Below, piece after piece: positions 1-10,962 of a DNA stretch of 64,000 nucleotides. The stretch comes from Punica granatum (lineage: Eukaryota; Streptophyta; Magnoliopsida; Myrtales; Lythraceae). The position numbers were made by a program, and so were the translations under genes. The stretch spans positions 3,038,001-3,102,000 of the forward strand of contig NC_045130.1 in assembly GCF_007655135.1 (NCBI RefSeq). Reading direction: 5' to 3'. The number at the start of each line of letters is the position of its first letter. Position 1 is the stretch's first letter. Under the pieces are notes generated by a model. The model was not told the origin of the DNA. It did no database searches and was given only the letters and a program-made list of their open reading frames with translations.

Positions 1-637
1 AGAGAGAGATGGCGTGCACGGTGACGTTGGCGTGTGCGGAGGGATTGGCGTGTGCAGAGGTGGCGTGCGCCGAGGCAAGTCAGGAGGCGCGGCAGGCTCG
101 GGTCGCGATCGGCAGCAGAGGAGCAGCGAAACGGAAGGAAAAAAGTAAAAAGAAGAAAGAAAGAAAGCTAGAAAACGCACAGGAGAAAAGAAGGAAAGAA
201 GAAGAAGGGGACGGTCAGAAGTCAGACTTCTGACCATTTCCTTCTCTTTTTTTTCTTTTTTGTTTTTTTTTTTCGAATTCGACGCGCGTATAAATTTAAA
301 ATTTCGTCTTCTTAATCGGGCGTCGGAAAAATAATTCGAGACCGCCATCGTGCTCAGAAAAATTCATCGATTGATATCATGCGATAAAATTATTTACAAT
401 CTCGAATTTTGTCCCGAATTTTAAAAATTGACGTCGATGTATGCGAAGTTCAAAAAACGTCTCAAATAATATTATTTTTTTGAAAAAAATCATAAAATTG
501 GTGCAAGACTAGGAAAATGTGCTATCTCTGAAAAGTCGTGAATATTCAGGTAATTAATCGGAAATACTTCCCTCACGGGTGGCAAAAATGACAATTCTGC
601 CCCTCTAAAACCGATGGACCAAAATTGGGTGCTGACA
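1..637 (-). mobile_element. Partial LTR-like sequence, left end cut by window
   Basis: On the minus strand the segment begins at 637 with TGTCAGCACCCAATTTTGG, resembling the 5' end of many plant LTRs (TG start, then a CACCCAATTTT block). It continues as non-coding DNA to the window edge. Its composition is mixed, with a purine-rich stretch at 130-210 and a T-rich run at 240-275. The other LTR end and the internal region are outside the window, so this could be a solo LTR or part of a full element. The short open frame at 9-233 is low complexity and is not called a gene. Assignment rests on the terminal motif only. Confidence 0.35.
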
Positions 638-2370
638 GACCCTATGCCAGTTGATAGTTTGCCTTGAGCTTCTGAGATGAGTAGAGAAGCTCATTCTGAA
701 GTTTCATAAGTTATAAAAGATGCATTAGATTTATGTGGATAATGAGGTTTAAGTAGGTATATATGCGGTCTTCTGGAGCTCTTTCTTCTATTGTACATCT
801 CTTCCGATGATCAGTTTGCACAGGCCGAAGAATATGTAACTTAAATTGAGGAAGATAATGCCAGTACTGAAGAGTATGAGGCTGAAATGGAAGAGGATAA
901 TGTCAGTGGTTGAAGATTCTACTTTGGCCAAGGAAAGCTAATGGTCTAGAAAATTTGGGGATGCCTCTGAGGTTGTAACTATTGGTATTCAACAAGTAAG
1001 AAGCAAAGGTAAAGTGGAAGAAATCTAGGAGAACAAGAAACAGGGTGAGGGGAATGGTTTATTATCCATTCCTATAATAATCATCTTTCCATGTAATGTA
1101 AGGGTTCTCAGGGATCGCTTGAAGCAAATCACTCCCTATGCTCATATGCTACTCGAGATTCGTGTTTAAAACAGATGGAAGTAGTGTTGCTGCTTGTCTA
1201 TTCTATCAAGCAAGAGCGGAATGCAAGAGTTCAAAGGGGAAAAGTCATCAGAAGTGACAGCGATCAGAATCAGATTATCGAAGGATTTTGTACATAAGTT
1301 ACTGCTGTTACATGATATATTGTTTGTAGTTTCGATTTCATTTCGCAACGTAGAGATTTTGTGTGATTTGTTTCCTATGTTATAACTCAAATGCTTGAAT
1401 TTTCTATTTTGTTGGTAAGCATGTGACAATATTTTATTTCAAATTTAGATGCTCTCTAATGTGAACATTGCACTTCTCGGGCTCATGCCTTGGTGGTAAT
1501 TAGATATCACTCACTTATCCAAAGAAAATTTATTTGTATATCATACTTGGATATTCTTACTTTTTTATGCATATTGTAGATACAAAGCAATTGTGGAGAT
1601 GCATTCCACGTGCAACGCACGTGGTTTTCTTACTAGTTCTATTGAAATGTCAAGATAATCTCTATATTATCATCATCATCATCACAAGAAAATATCAAAT
1701 TATTGTAATTTTAAATAAGCATGATTTATATACTTTATATTTTCATATTTTCTTTCTTTTTTCTTATTATTATGCTTCAGTTCTCAAATTATATCTACTT
1801 TTGTAACTTATATCTAATTCGTCAGATATCAATTCTCATCCGGACATAGCGATATATAGTCCAGATATATGATTTGGATTATATGGAGGAATAGTGGTGA
1901 AGATCATGTTAGAAATAGTATGATAAAAAATATTCAAGAAAGTCACGTTAACTTTTAAAAATTTTATGTAATCGAAATTTGTTTAATTTATTGCAAAAAT
2001 GACATGTGCGCATATATTAAGTTCATGAGCCTTCCTTATAATTAAAAAAAATATAATAACAAAAATTTTTCTTAATATTCTATAACAAAAAGTAGATAAT
2101 CTTTCACCTAAAACCACATGATACCTATGATCTAAAACTACTTCATTTCTTTTTTTTTCAATCCGTAAGCTTGCGATCTAAGATTTCTATTGTTTAAGTA
2201 AATAATGAATAATTAATTAATTTCTAAAAGATGATCTTTCGGGAGTACGAAAGAATTTTGTACAGATGAAATACGCAAGAAAGAGACTCTTTATTTGTAT
2301 GGGAACATCCGACACAAATGTAGATATGTAGATATAAACAGACAATGCCCATGAAGTCGACCAAAACAAA
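638..2370. other. Intergenic, no supported gene
   Basis: No open frame here shows a recognisable domain or codon structure. From 790 to 1030 there are short acidic stretches broken by stops, which may be the worn 3' part of an old gene that I cannot identify. The rest, especially 1650-2200, is AT-rich with no visible structure. Confidence 0.5.
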
Positions 2371-2576
2371 GAAACTAATAACTGAATACCAGGAAACACA
2401 CATTAATCTTAGCTAAAGCCCTTGCCAGGCAATGCAAGAAAAAACAATAGAAACTACGGAGATACAGGCACATGAGGAAGTGTATTTCCGAAATCCACGA
2501 CAGAAGGATACTAAGCCGATTGTCCGAAATAATCAAACGGTAACTTATTCTCTTCTTGGAAAGTAGTAATGAAGAA

Positions 2577-4689
2577 CTACTTCTTCGAGGTAAGCAGAAC
2601 CTTACTGATCACGGCCTCAAGATTAACGTAAGATGAGCCCAAAGGAGCCGTGTTAGCTTCTTTAGCCGCCTTCATCCACTCCAAGGCTTTGTTTCTCATC
2701 TTCTTCCCTTTCTCCCCCTCCATCATCTCCCTCACTAGCCCTTCCACTTCATCCCTCTTAACGTCACTGCTGATCTGCATCCCTATCCCCCACTCCGTGC
2801 AGCTGTACCTGCAGTTCGTCTGCTGCTCCGCATAGAATGGCCAGCAGATCATCGGCACGCCTGCACACATGCTCTCTAGTGTCGAGTTCCACCCATTGTG
2901 GGTCAGGAATGCCCCTATCGCGGGGTGGTTGAGCACTTCCTCCTGGGGGATCCAGCTCATCAGTAAACCCCTTCCTTTAGTCGAGCTAACAAAATCCGGC
3001 GGCAGAACGGCCGACTTGCCATATATGAGGTCAGGGCGGATCACCCACAAGAAGCTCTTGTTGCTATTGGCGAGCCCCCATGCGAACTCAACCAGGTGCT
3101 CAGCTGACATGACCGTTATGCTCCCAAAGTTCACTAAAATGACAGAATTGGGTGCCTTGGTGTCAAGCCACTCGAAGCAGCCTCGATCTTCCTTCCACAG
3201 GTTGGATCCTATGGATTTCAGCTCGGGGTCGGGGACCTGCTCTAGGAGGTGCTGAAGGGGTCCGATCGCGTACAATGGAGGAAGCATGGTCCTGAGTGCC
3301 TCTATCACATTGTGCTCAAACTCCTCCACAGTGTGAAGGATAATTGCAGTGGCTTCCTTGTTCCTCTCAGCCTCAAGCACGAAAAAGTTTAGCATGATAT
3401 CATCGGGGTCCGTGGTTCGAATAAAGCTCGGCATGTCCTTCAAGCGCATAACTTTCGAACCAGGAATCCAATCCAAAAGGGTGTCCAAGCAGACATTTGT
3501 TAGGAAATTGGGATCTACGTACATGAGAAGGCACAACAAATTAGGACAATCACATATCAAACCATATCACTGGGCTTTTAAAAGGTAGGGGAAAAAAGGT
3601 CATGCCTACGGCGAGTTGACGTCCAAGCAGAATTTATTTAGTTTCAGCTCATAATAAATTGAGACTTTCATTGTCTTGCAATAAATATATACAGAAATTC
3701 TCTTCAATACTAACATACAACAAAAGTAAGCATCAATTGAGAAAAAGGTGTTTACGAAGTAGAGCACACTCTCGTCTTGTCAACCAAGAGATTGCAGGTT
3801 GAATTCTCGTTGTGAAACTATCTGTAATCCTTTATTAACTATATTAAAATTTATATTTCTTTGTATTAAGCCTTTGTGTCTCCCTTTTAACTTAAAAAAA
3901 TAAAAAGCGTCAATTTCTGACTAAGAAAAGATGAACCTCCTATTGCATACAAGATGAACGGCTAATCTATGTAATCTTGAAAAGAGAGAATTATGTAAAT
4001 CGTTGGCTCTTTTTTCTGGGAGAAAGAAGGAATTAGTGTTAGTCCATAGATTGTGCATACTAGTGGTTTTATGACAGAGAAACAGTACAAGAAACACTAC
4101 GAGGTAATTAAAAAAAAAAAAAGCAAAAAACTAAAATTGAGGTGGTAAACGTAAATCGGTACTCTATATACGTACCTTTGAATGGAACAATGCCCTTTTC
4201 AATCAAATGCTTGTAATGCATGTAGCCCAAGAGCCCACAAGCACTTGCTGTCCAAAGAATCAGCTTTGGCACCCCAATCTCGTCCGCTGCCTCCAGCGTG
4301 AACGTCATCACCCCGTCCGGGACTATGCAACTCACCGGAGGGATCTCACCTTTAGAAGCCATGGTATTCAATTTTAAGAGCAACTCCCTAAAGTACGGCA
4401 AGCAATTCTTGTTGATGGAGTCGCACAGGGAGGGGACATCTTGCGTGGCATTGGCATCAGAGGGAGGGAGGCCATCAGGGATGGTCTCGAACCGGAAGCT
4501 CGGGAGGCCATTGAGGAAGTCGGGCCCCCTGGATTTGAGGAGGCGGCGATGGTTGTACTCTGTATTCACGAATGTTATGTGGAAGCCTCGGTGGTGGAGC
4601 AGCTTTGCCAAGTTAAGCAACGGGGTCACGTGGCCCTGGGTCGGGTATGGAACGACGACTGCATGGGGCTTGTTCCCGAGAGAGCCCAT
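2577..4689 (-). CDS. UGT85A: UGT85A-type UDP-glycosyltransferase, copy 1 (2 exons, 483 aa)
   Basis: This is a family-1 UDP-sugar-dependent glycosyltransferase, expected to be cytosolic and to glucosylate a small hydroxylated metabolite. The UGT85A family includes 7-deoxyloganetin, cyanohydrin and related glucosyltransferases, and the acceptor here is unknown. Exon 1 is 4689-4176 and exon 2 is 3514-2577. The 661-bp intron splits codon 172 in phase 1, the usual UGT85 position, with GT/AG ends. The conserved GH with catalytic His20 and the partner Asp125 lie in the N-terminal domain. The VNFGS motif is at 299-303. The 44-residue PSPG box runs from Trp359 to Gln402 with HNGWNS intact (PSPG Trp22 is Trp380). 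Length is normal for the family. Residues 1-171 differ from copy 3 at only a handful of positions. It appears to be the functional sister of copy 3, with an intron enlarged by a SINE. Confidence 0.93.
3745..3906 (+). mobile_element. tRNA-derived SINE-like insertion in the UGT copy 1 intron
   Basis: An A-box-like stretch (AGTAGAGCACACTCTCG, 3759-3775) is followed by a B-box-like stretch (GCAGGTTGAATTCTCG, about 3794-3809) and an A-rich tail near 3893-3906. The introns of UGT copies 2 and 3 are only 234 and 245 bp and lack this segment, so the insertion is specific to copy 1. No clean target-site duplication was found by eye. Confidence 0.5.
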
Positions 4690-4816
4690 TTTTCCTACTG
4701 TCGTGGGGGGATGGAACTCAAACTCAGGAGCTAGATCGACCCCGTCGCAATGGAAGTGGGATGATTATCAGAGAGCTAGTGAGCGATGTTGTGGGAGAAA
4801 TCCAATTTCCTTGTAC

Positions 4817-4823
4817 ATTTATA
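4817..4823 (-). promoter_or_regulatory. TATA box of UGT copy 1
   Basis: TATAAAT on the minus strand, about 128 bases upstream of the UGT copy 1 ATG. The same motif stands at the equivalent place upstream of copy 3 (18635-18641) and, as TATAAA, upstream of copy 2. Confidence 0.6.
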
Positions 4824-4849
4824 GGCCAGCCCCGGGAACTCAGAGGACC

Positions 4850-6390
4850 CTGGGAAAACGTTTTTCACGATCAAATGCAATATATACATATATTTGGTCA
4901 GGTAGGTTTGAGGTTAAGTCAGCTTCTCTTATTTGTTGAATTATTTCAATTATTTTTTGGGTAGGAAATTATTTCTTTTTCTTTTTTTTTGGGTGAGGAT
5001 AATTATTTCATTTTAAACTTAGAAACTGCACAGCTCCATTCTTTTTTCTTTTCTTTTTTTATAAATAAGGTTTATCATTAATATAGTAGATGGCTGCAAA
5101 AGCCTTCTAAAGACATTGCAACTATTATGAGAATGAACATACTAAGTAATTTTTATAGTGAAAAAGTATAAAATTATGCCTTGAAATTGAAAGGTCGTGA
5201 GAAATAATATGTATAAGTTAGTTTTTCTATTAAAACGAATAAAAAGATGCCACGTTATTGAAACGATGTGATGTTTAGTAACATTCGTATTATTTGAGTA
5301 AAGGGTAAAAAAATAATATTATTAATTTACCAAGGGCAAAAAGGAAAAAAAAAGTTGGAGAAACGCTTTGGGAATGGTCGTACTTTAGAAAAGATGTATA
5401 AAGTTTAACTCGGCTAAAGTAATATATGATAAATATGCAAGGCAACGAATGTAGAGAATGAGCAATGAGAATCGAAAGTGTGTGAAAAAAAATCATATTA
5501 ACAGAGTACACCAAAAGTGTGCAAGTAAAATGTACGAAAAGAAATGTAAAAATTCACAAAGGATAAGATATTTTTTGGAAGAAAAATTGAGGAACATGAA
5601 GTTTTGGAAACAACCACATTATTCATAGCGATAAGACAATGAATGTATGAACCTGTTTGAATAATAGATATTCAAAATGAACATATGGTGCACGAAATTT
5701 TGGAACTATAAGTCGTTATGAATTAATAATCGAACAAACATATCTATGATGAATGACTAACTCATTTGAGAAAGATGCAAGGCAATAAAACGTCCAAAAG
5801 TCATGAGAGTATAGAGGTATTTTTGGAATATTAAAAATTTGATAAACTTGTCATACTTTTATATATATAGTAGAGATATATATTCCATATAATTGAAAAT
5901 AGTTTCTTATATATGTATCTAATATATATAATTGATCCTCGGATGAATGAAAACGATTGAAATGGTAAAATTTTTACAAGCACTACAAGTGGTTGGATCG
6001 CATCTAATTCAGCAGTTCAAGATGATTAATTACCCAAAAAAACAAAGTTCAAGATGTCTAGTTGGTTGAGTCTAATCATCACATATATTCAAGGATTTCT
6101 TTTTTATTTTATGATGTGGGTAATAAATCTCAACACCGTCCTCATGCGGTAGTACTTGGGCCTAGCATAGTGCATACCCATACGAATGGCAATTTTCTTT
6201 CATACCATATAAAATTTCTACGGGTTTATTATTGGTCTCATCTACATCTAACTCAAAATATTATGCTAATAAGTTGGCGATACAAATCCTTTTATATAAT
6301 TAGGATTTCTTTCTATTTTTTCAATTAATGTGAAACTATAATTTCCAACAAAAAAGTAAATGTTGAAAGTGTAATCTAAAATTTTTAAAA
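4850..6390. other. Intergenic, AT-rich
   Basis: This is the upstream region of UGT copy 1. The first 130 bases match the flank of copies 2 and 3. Beyond that I see only AT-rich DNA with simple T runs and no gene, RNA or recognisable element. Confidence 0.5.
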
Positions 6391-7070
6391 TGTAAAATTT
6401 TCTCGTGCATGCATCTCGTGGGAGTTGCTGTATAAGCAAAATGTATATTTTCCCAACGCCTGAAGATGTCCAAGTGATTCCCAGATCAGAACACGTGCAT
6501 TGGTACGCATTCCCATGTTGTGGGTTGCTGGAAATTAGGTTTCTTCTATAAGAACTCATAGTAATGACGCGAGAAAGGGGGGTTGGTGTATGTTGCAGCA
6601 TCGGGTATGGCCCTCGACTCTGAATTAAGATGTCTTGCATTAGATTTTCAAGAGTGGATGTGGAACTCTTGTACCTGTATTTCCCCTTTCTTATCTTCTA
6701 CTAGACATATGAGCCTCATTTAAAAAAATAATAATTAATTCAGCAAATGCTTATATATATATATATATATATATATATTCTATAAAGAGCCAACACTATC
6801 CTATGCCAATAAGTTCATTCATCCATTTGCTGCCATCATTTCCTCATGGCAATTCAATTTCTTCCGTAAGGACAGGGCACCAACCTCACACCACAGAGAT
6901 CACGTTGAATCTTGTCAATACTAATATTGAACAAGGAATCTATAAATTAATAGGTAACATTACTTAATATATGAGTTCCCAGCGGTTCCAGGATATAGTA
7001 TTTTAGGAGAAATAATGTACTCTGTCAAATATGGATTAAATATATGTGATGTGTCGTGCTCAAGCTGCCA
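6390..7070. repeat. Shared block A, unit 1 copy
   Basis: This block recurs at about 13785-14770 (unit 2, interrupted by SINE-like DNA) and 22465-23690 (unit 3). Shared landmarks are CTCGTGCATGCATCTCGTGGG, a segment around GTGATTCCCAGATC, GGAAATTAGGTTTCTTCTAT, and the stretch around GATCACGTTGAAT. A (TA)n microsatellite lies at 6752-6778. Units 2 and 3 could encode a similar short peptide here, but unit 1 is frameshifted, so it is treated as non-coding. Confidence 0.7.
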
Positions 7071-8725
7071 TAGTTAATATAGTGCAGAATGTTGTTTATA
7101 TCGAGCTGAACCACAGAACCTGCAAGTAATGGCCTCAGCATCGTTCTTATAGTACAACATGCAACAATTCACATAACAATCAATCTTCTGTTTAACCAAT
7201 CCTAGCTTCGTCACAATCTTTTTCACCTCATAATAATTTTTCGGTATTGTGCAAGACAAAAATTATTTCCCACGCCAGCTTCAAGACCTCATCAATAGCA
7301 TCATGAGGCAAATTTCAGTCACTTTTTATGCCCATTAATCTAACAGCAGATAACAAAGCGGAATGAAACGTGCATCTTGGATATAATGGTTTGTTGTAGT
7401 GGTTGAGAATATCATAAAATCATCTAGCATCTACATTAGCAGGGGCGAAGCCAGGATTTCTGTCGAGGGTGGGCAAAAATATTATAATAAATATAATTTT
7501 GGGGTAAAATTTTAAAATTCAAAGTTCAAGGAGGGCAAAAATGTTACAATAAACATACTTTTGGGATAAAATTTTAAAAAATTTAATGTTCAGGGGGGCA
7601 ATTGCCTCCCCTGCTTATATGTTGGCTCCGATCCTCCTCATCATTACTCCCATCAATATTGATATCTTCAGCATTCTCTTGGAGCTCAGTGCCAAATTCC
7701 TGCCTAGTTGCATCATATACCATTTCATCAACTCTTCGTAGCGAATCATCAAAGTTATGTTGTGCCGTATGAACATGAGGTCTAACCGCCCCGTGATCAG
7801 TCCAATACTAATAATTAGGTTTAAACCACCACTTCAATTAATGCACATTCACTTCTAAATCTGAGCTCATATAACCTTGCCTTTGGCATTTCACACAAGG
7901 ACATCTGATTGTGCCCTCATTCTGAAATAGTCTCAACTTCTTTGCATGTTATATAAATTCATTAACCCCATCAATGAACTCTTCATTAAAGCCCCCACGC
8001 GTAAAACCAGTCATATTATACATCCATAATTTATGCGGAGGAATATCTATAATCTACATTTAATTGCAAATGAGTACAAGATATCCGCCAAAAAAGATCA
8101 GTATAACCAACCCATTATAGTATGTAATGACACTTTTACGAGTATATACAACACATACATGCGAATGGGCATATAGCTAGAACTTGGAGAAGCTATATAT
8201 GACACAAAATCAACAATTTTCAAACTTAAAAAGAGACACTTACCTCAAGAAAGAAAGTCCGGGACGATGAAGGATGGGTGAAATTTCAGATCTCTTGAAA
8301 ATCTCGAGCATTTGAGGTGCTTTGGAGTTAGGAACGACCGGAATCGCCAAAACCGAGACCCTTCTGTGTTTTTTTGCCTTTGTTCTGTAAAATGGAGTCA
8401 GTTCGCGATCTAAGTTAAAGTAAAACCTTTTAGACGGAATAGAGGCGGAAACATCTGTTCCAACTTATAGACGGACATAGAGACAGAATATTTCGTCTCA
8501 ACATCCGTCGATTTTGAGACGGAACTTTGGTTGAAAAATCCTGCCCCTAAACTTTATATAAATAATTTCGTTCATATTTTCCGTCTCTATGTGTTTGGAC
8601 GGATTTTTCCATATGTAATTTCGTCTCTATTACTTCCATTCATATTCCATCTTAAATTCCATCTCTATTATGAGCGGAAAATATTCCGTCTCAATGTCCA
8701 TCTATAAAACAGTTTTCTCGTAGTG
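7071..8725 (-). mobile_element. CACTA (En/Spm) transposon remnant
   Basis: The 5' terminus is CACTACGAGAAAACTG on the minus strand, ending at 8725, followed by many subterminal repeats of the type GAGACGGAA between 8420 and 8720. Inward, 8045-7650 on the minus strand translates, with stops, into a transposase-associated N-terminal domain (WMYN, GFNEEF, RCPCVKC and YWTDHGA motifs). At 7259-7074 it continues with the CACTA transposase segment PKNYYEVKK, KIDCYVN and CMLYYKND, ending in a CRFCGS-type motif. There is no 3' terminal CACTA motif: the element stops abruptly at about 7071, where unit-shared DNA resumes. Units 2 and 3 lack it. It is broken by several stops and frameshifts and is not functional. 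Confidence 0.85.
7440..7625. repeat. Small non-coding insertion inside the CACTA remnant
   Basis: This stretch contains two diverged copies of a motif around GGGCAAAAATATTATAATAAA (7470-7520 and 7535-7590), and its edges read GGGGCGAAGCCAGGATTTC and CAATTGCCTCCCCTGC. Similar sequences are common dispersed repeats in plant introns. It interrupts the transposase-like sequence and is probably a nested insertion or intron content. Confidence 0.4.
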
Positions 8726-10035
8726 TATATTATAGTTATAAAATTATAGTAAATAATTTAATTACTTGAATAAGTGTCATTTCATATATAATTTTACTTG
8801 AATTATTCAGGCCAAATGTTATCTCTGATGGGAAACCCCGGTCGGGAAGTGTGGCAGAACACAATCTTCCCTCAACAGAAATTTTATGGATGCATACTAA
8901 TTGTAGTCACCAGAAGTCACACTCAATTATTTGTGAAATTTGCAATCGTTTATTTCTTAAATCTAATCTAATTTCTTTTGAGACGGAACATTCTGTCCTT
9001 ATTCAAGAACTGACTATTCTGTCCCAAGTCCATTCCTAAGAGGAGAACAGAAAAATTCGATCCCAACTTGAATAGAGACGGAATGTGTTCACCCTAACTT
9101 AGGAACAATTTTTAGTGTTTTTAGGGTATTATCTTAGGTTTACGATCAGATTAGGAATGAACATTGCGTTTGGTAATGAAGCTAAATTTGATTTAATTAA
9201 ATTTAATTTGATTTGAAAAGATGAAGACAAATGTAATTGAGAAAATTATGTGAGAGAATTTTAAGAAGAAGATTAAAAAAAGTAATGATTGTGTTGTTAA
9301 ATTGAGGAAAAAATTTGAAATTAATGAAAAAGTGTTGATTAGTTAAAAGAATTTACTATTAAAAATTAATTTTAATAATATATAAGAAAAAATAAGTGAG
9401 AGAATTTGAAGAAAAAGATTTTTTTTTTAAAAAGGTAATAATTGTGTTGTTGAATTGAAGGAAAAGTAAAGTAAAGTTAAGTTAAGTTAAATTTGATTTT
9501 GTTAACAAACATATCATTTAATCCTTCTTTTAGTTCGGACAGGCTTGGAAATGGAATGGAAATTTCGATCTCTACTTAGGGATGGAATTGGGACGAGGTA
9601 TTTTCAATTTTGAGAGGGAAAAATGATAAAATTGTCCTAGAATTTAATGACTCCATCAAGTATCCAAAAAGCTCCCAAGTATTTCTTAAGGGGCCAATCC
9701 AACTCGAACTTGATTAGTCAAGGTTCAATGAGTTTTCGGATATCACGGTAAAAAAAAAAAAAAGATTCCAAGTATTTGGAAGTCTTTCAAGGTGGATTTT
9801 TCTCATGAGCACAATGAAACCTGAAAATGCTATCCTTAATACTATCCTTAGCCAGAGCATTGAAACCCGAAAAATCCCCGATCGGATCAATGCGATGTTT
9901 CAGGAGAAAGCATCAGCGATCTCGGGTTGATGCACTTGGACTACTGGGCTGAATGTGGCCACGTCGTCACGAGCCCCATGAGATGAGGCCTAATGAGAAA
10001 CCAGGAGGCTGAAAAATAGATTGTGATTGTAGTTC
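8726..10035. repeat. Unit 1 shared blocks B and C with a MITE-like insertion
   Basis: 8730-8960 matches 14890-15130 and, more weakly, 23950-24190. 9825-10035 matches 15547-15710 and 24350-24610. Between them, about 9155-9530 is an AT-rich segment with GTTTGG-type ends (GCGTTTGGTAATG and GTTAACAAACATATC) and an internal direct duplication: GTGAGAGAATTTTAAGAAGA near 9249 is repeated as GTGAGAGAATTTGAAGAAAA near 9392. There is no gene. Confidence 0.55.
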
Positions 10036-10442
10036 TGCTGGCGCATGTGCTGAGAAGATCTAAGTAGTTCCATGCATAAATTTCGACTTGTGGGATATTT
10101 CATAACCCTTAATCACATAGGTGACCCATGAATGTTTAATGTCTTCTATTTTGAATAAGATTCCGTGATTTTTTTTATCCAATATCTTTGAATAAGATTC
10201 CATGATAAACATGGAGAGGATTTGCTAACTTATGAGATCTTGAAAACAACTTTTTTTCTTTTTTTTTCTTGTAGGTGATTAGACGTTACATGAATCTAAC
10301 TCATTGGGATGTCTTGGACATTGGCAGACTAATAAATTCATGAACCATATTATGTGTGCTATAACGAAGTGCTCTATAAACAAATGGCAGATAATATGTA
10401 TACATTGGGTTCAGGAAATCATGCCATGGGTCGCCGATGCCT

Positions 10443-10523
10443 TTACACAGGGATCGTGCACTGAGACTCATGAGAGGTGACCGGGTCAAACATGCGGGTA
10501 GAAGTACCTAATTACCATTTCAC
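10443..10523 (-). pseudogene. Relic of an EXORDIUM-like gene 3' end (unit 1)
   Basis: On the minus strand this aligns with the last 23 codons of the intact EXORDIUM-like gene (25132-25203), including the CTCAGTGCAC region and the terminal stop TAA. It carries a 9-bp local duplication (CTCATGAGA) and frame-breaking changes. The downstream flank also matches the flank of the intact gene. Immediately beyond 10523 the sequence jumps to DNA corresponding to roughly 1.7 kb upstream of the intact gene, so almost the whole coding region is deleted. The relic at 16286-16363 has the same junction. Confidence 0.65.
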
Positions 10524-10962
10524 TAGCCAGAAACCTAACTGTCGTATGAATTATAATTAATCTAAGGGATGGAGGAACAAAAGGAAAGGAAATCCGATAA
10601 TCCGAGGATATTAATTGATGGAGTTCGAGAAGGAATCTGTATGGCACCCCGGTCAGGTCAGGGGGACCGGTAACGATATCTATCATGCTCTGGAAAATTC
10701 CCGTGAAGAATGAAGAAAACCAACAAATTTAATGAATACCTGGGAACGTGCATAATCAATCTTACTTAAAAAAAGCCCATGCCAGGCAATTAACACAAGC
10801 AAAAACAATAGAAACTGGACAATGATGGATCAAAAAGCAGATAGAAGCACAAGAGGAAGTGTACATAGGAAATCTATGAGAAGAAGGGCATCTAAGCCCA
10901 TCGCCCGAAATAATTTAGCATAACTTAATTCTCTTCTTGATCGAAAAGTAGTAAATGTAGAA

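Larger units (their letters stand above)
2370..10690. repeat. Tandem unit 1 of the UGT/EXORDIUM array
   Basis: Unit 1 contains UGT copy 1, shared block A (about 6390-7070), block B (about 8800-8960), block C (about 9825-10030), block D (about 10055-10200), an EXORDIUM-like 3'-end relic (10443-10523) and a short block (about 10600-10690) that corresponds to DNA upstream of the intact EXORDIUM-like gene near 27.9 kb. The same order recurs from about 10691 and 16521. Differences specific to this unit are a CACTA remnant at 7071-8725 and a SINE in the UGT intron. Boundaries are approximate. Confidence 0.75.

Noticed and set aside
9..233. Open frame at the window start
   Set aside because: Low-complexity Ala/Cys then Lys/Glu-rich translation from repetitive GC- and purine-rich DNA inside a probable LTR; no domain and no gene context.
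1166..1429. Overlapping open frames on both strands near 1.2-1.4 kb
   Set aside because: Mutually antisense, short, with no domain or splice context; most likely chance.
2650..3588. Plus-strand open frames within UGT copy 1 (and the same in copies 2 and 3)
   Set aside because: Antisense to well-supported UGT exons; they repeat in all three copies only because the exons do.
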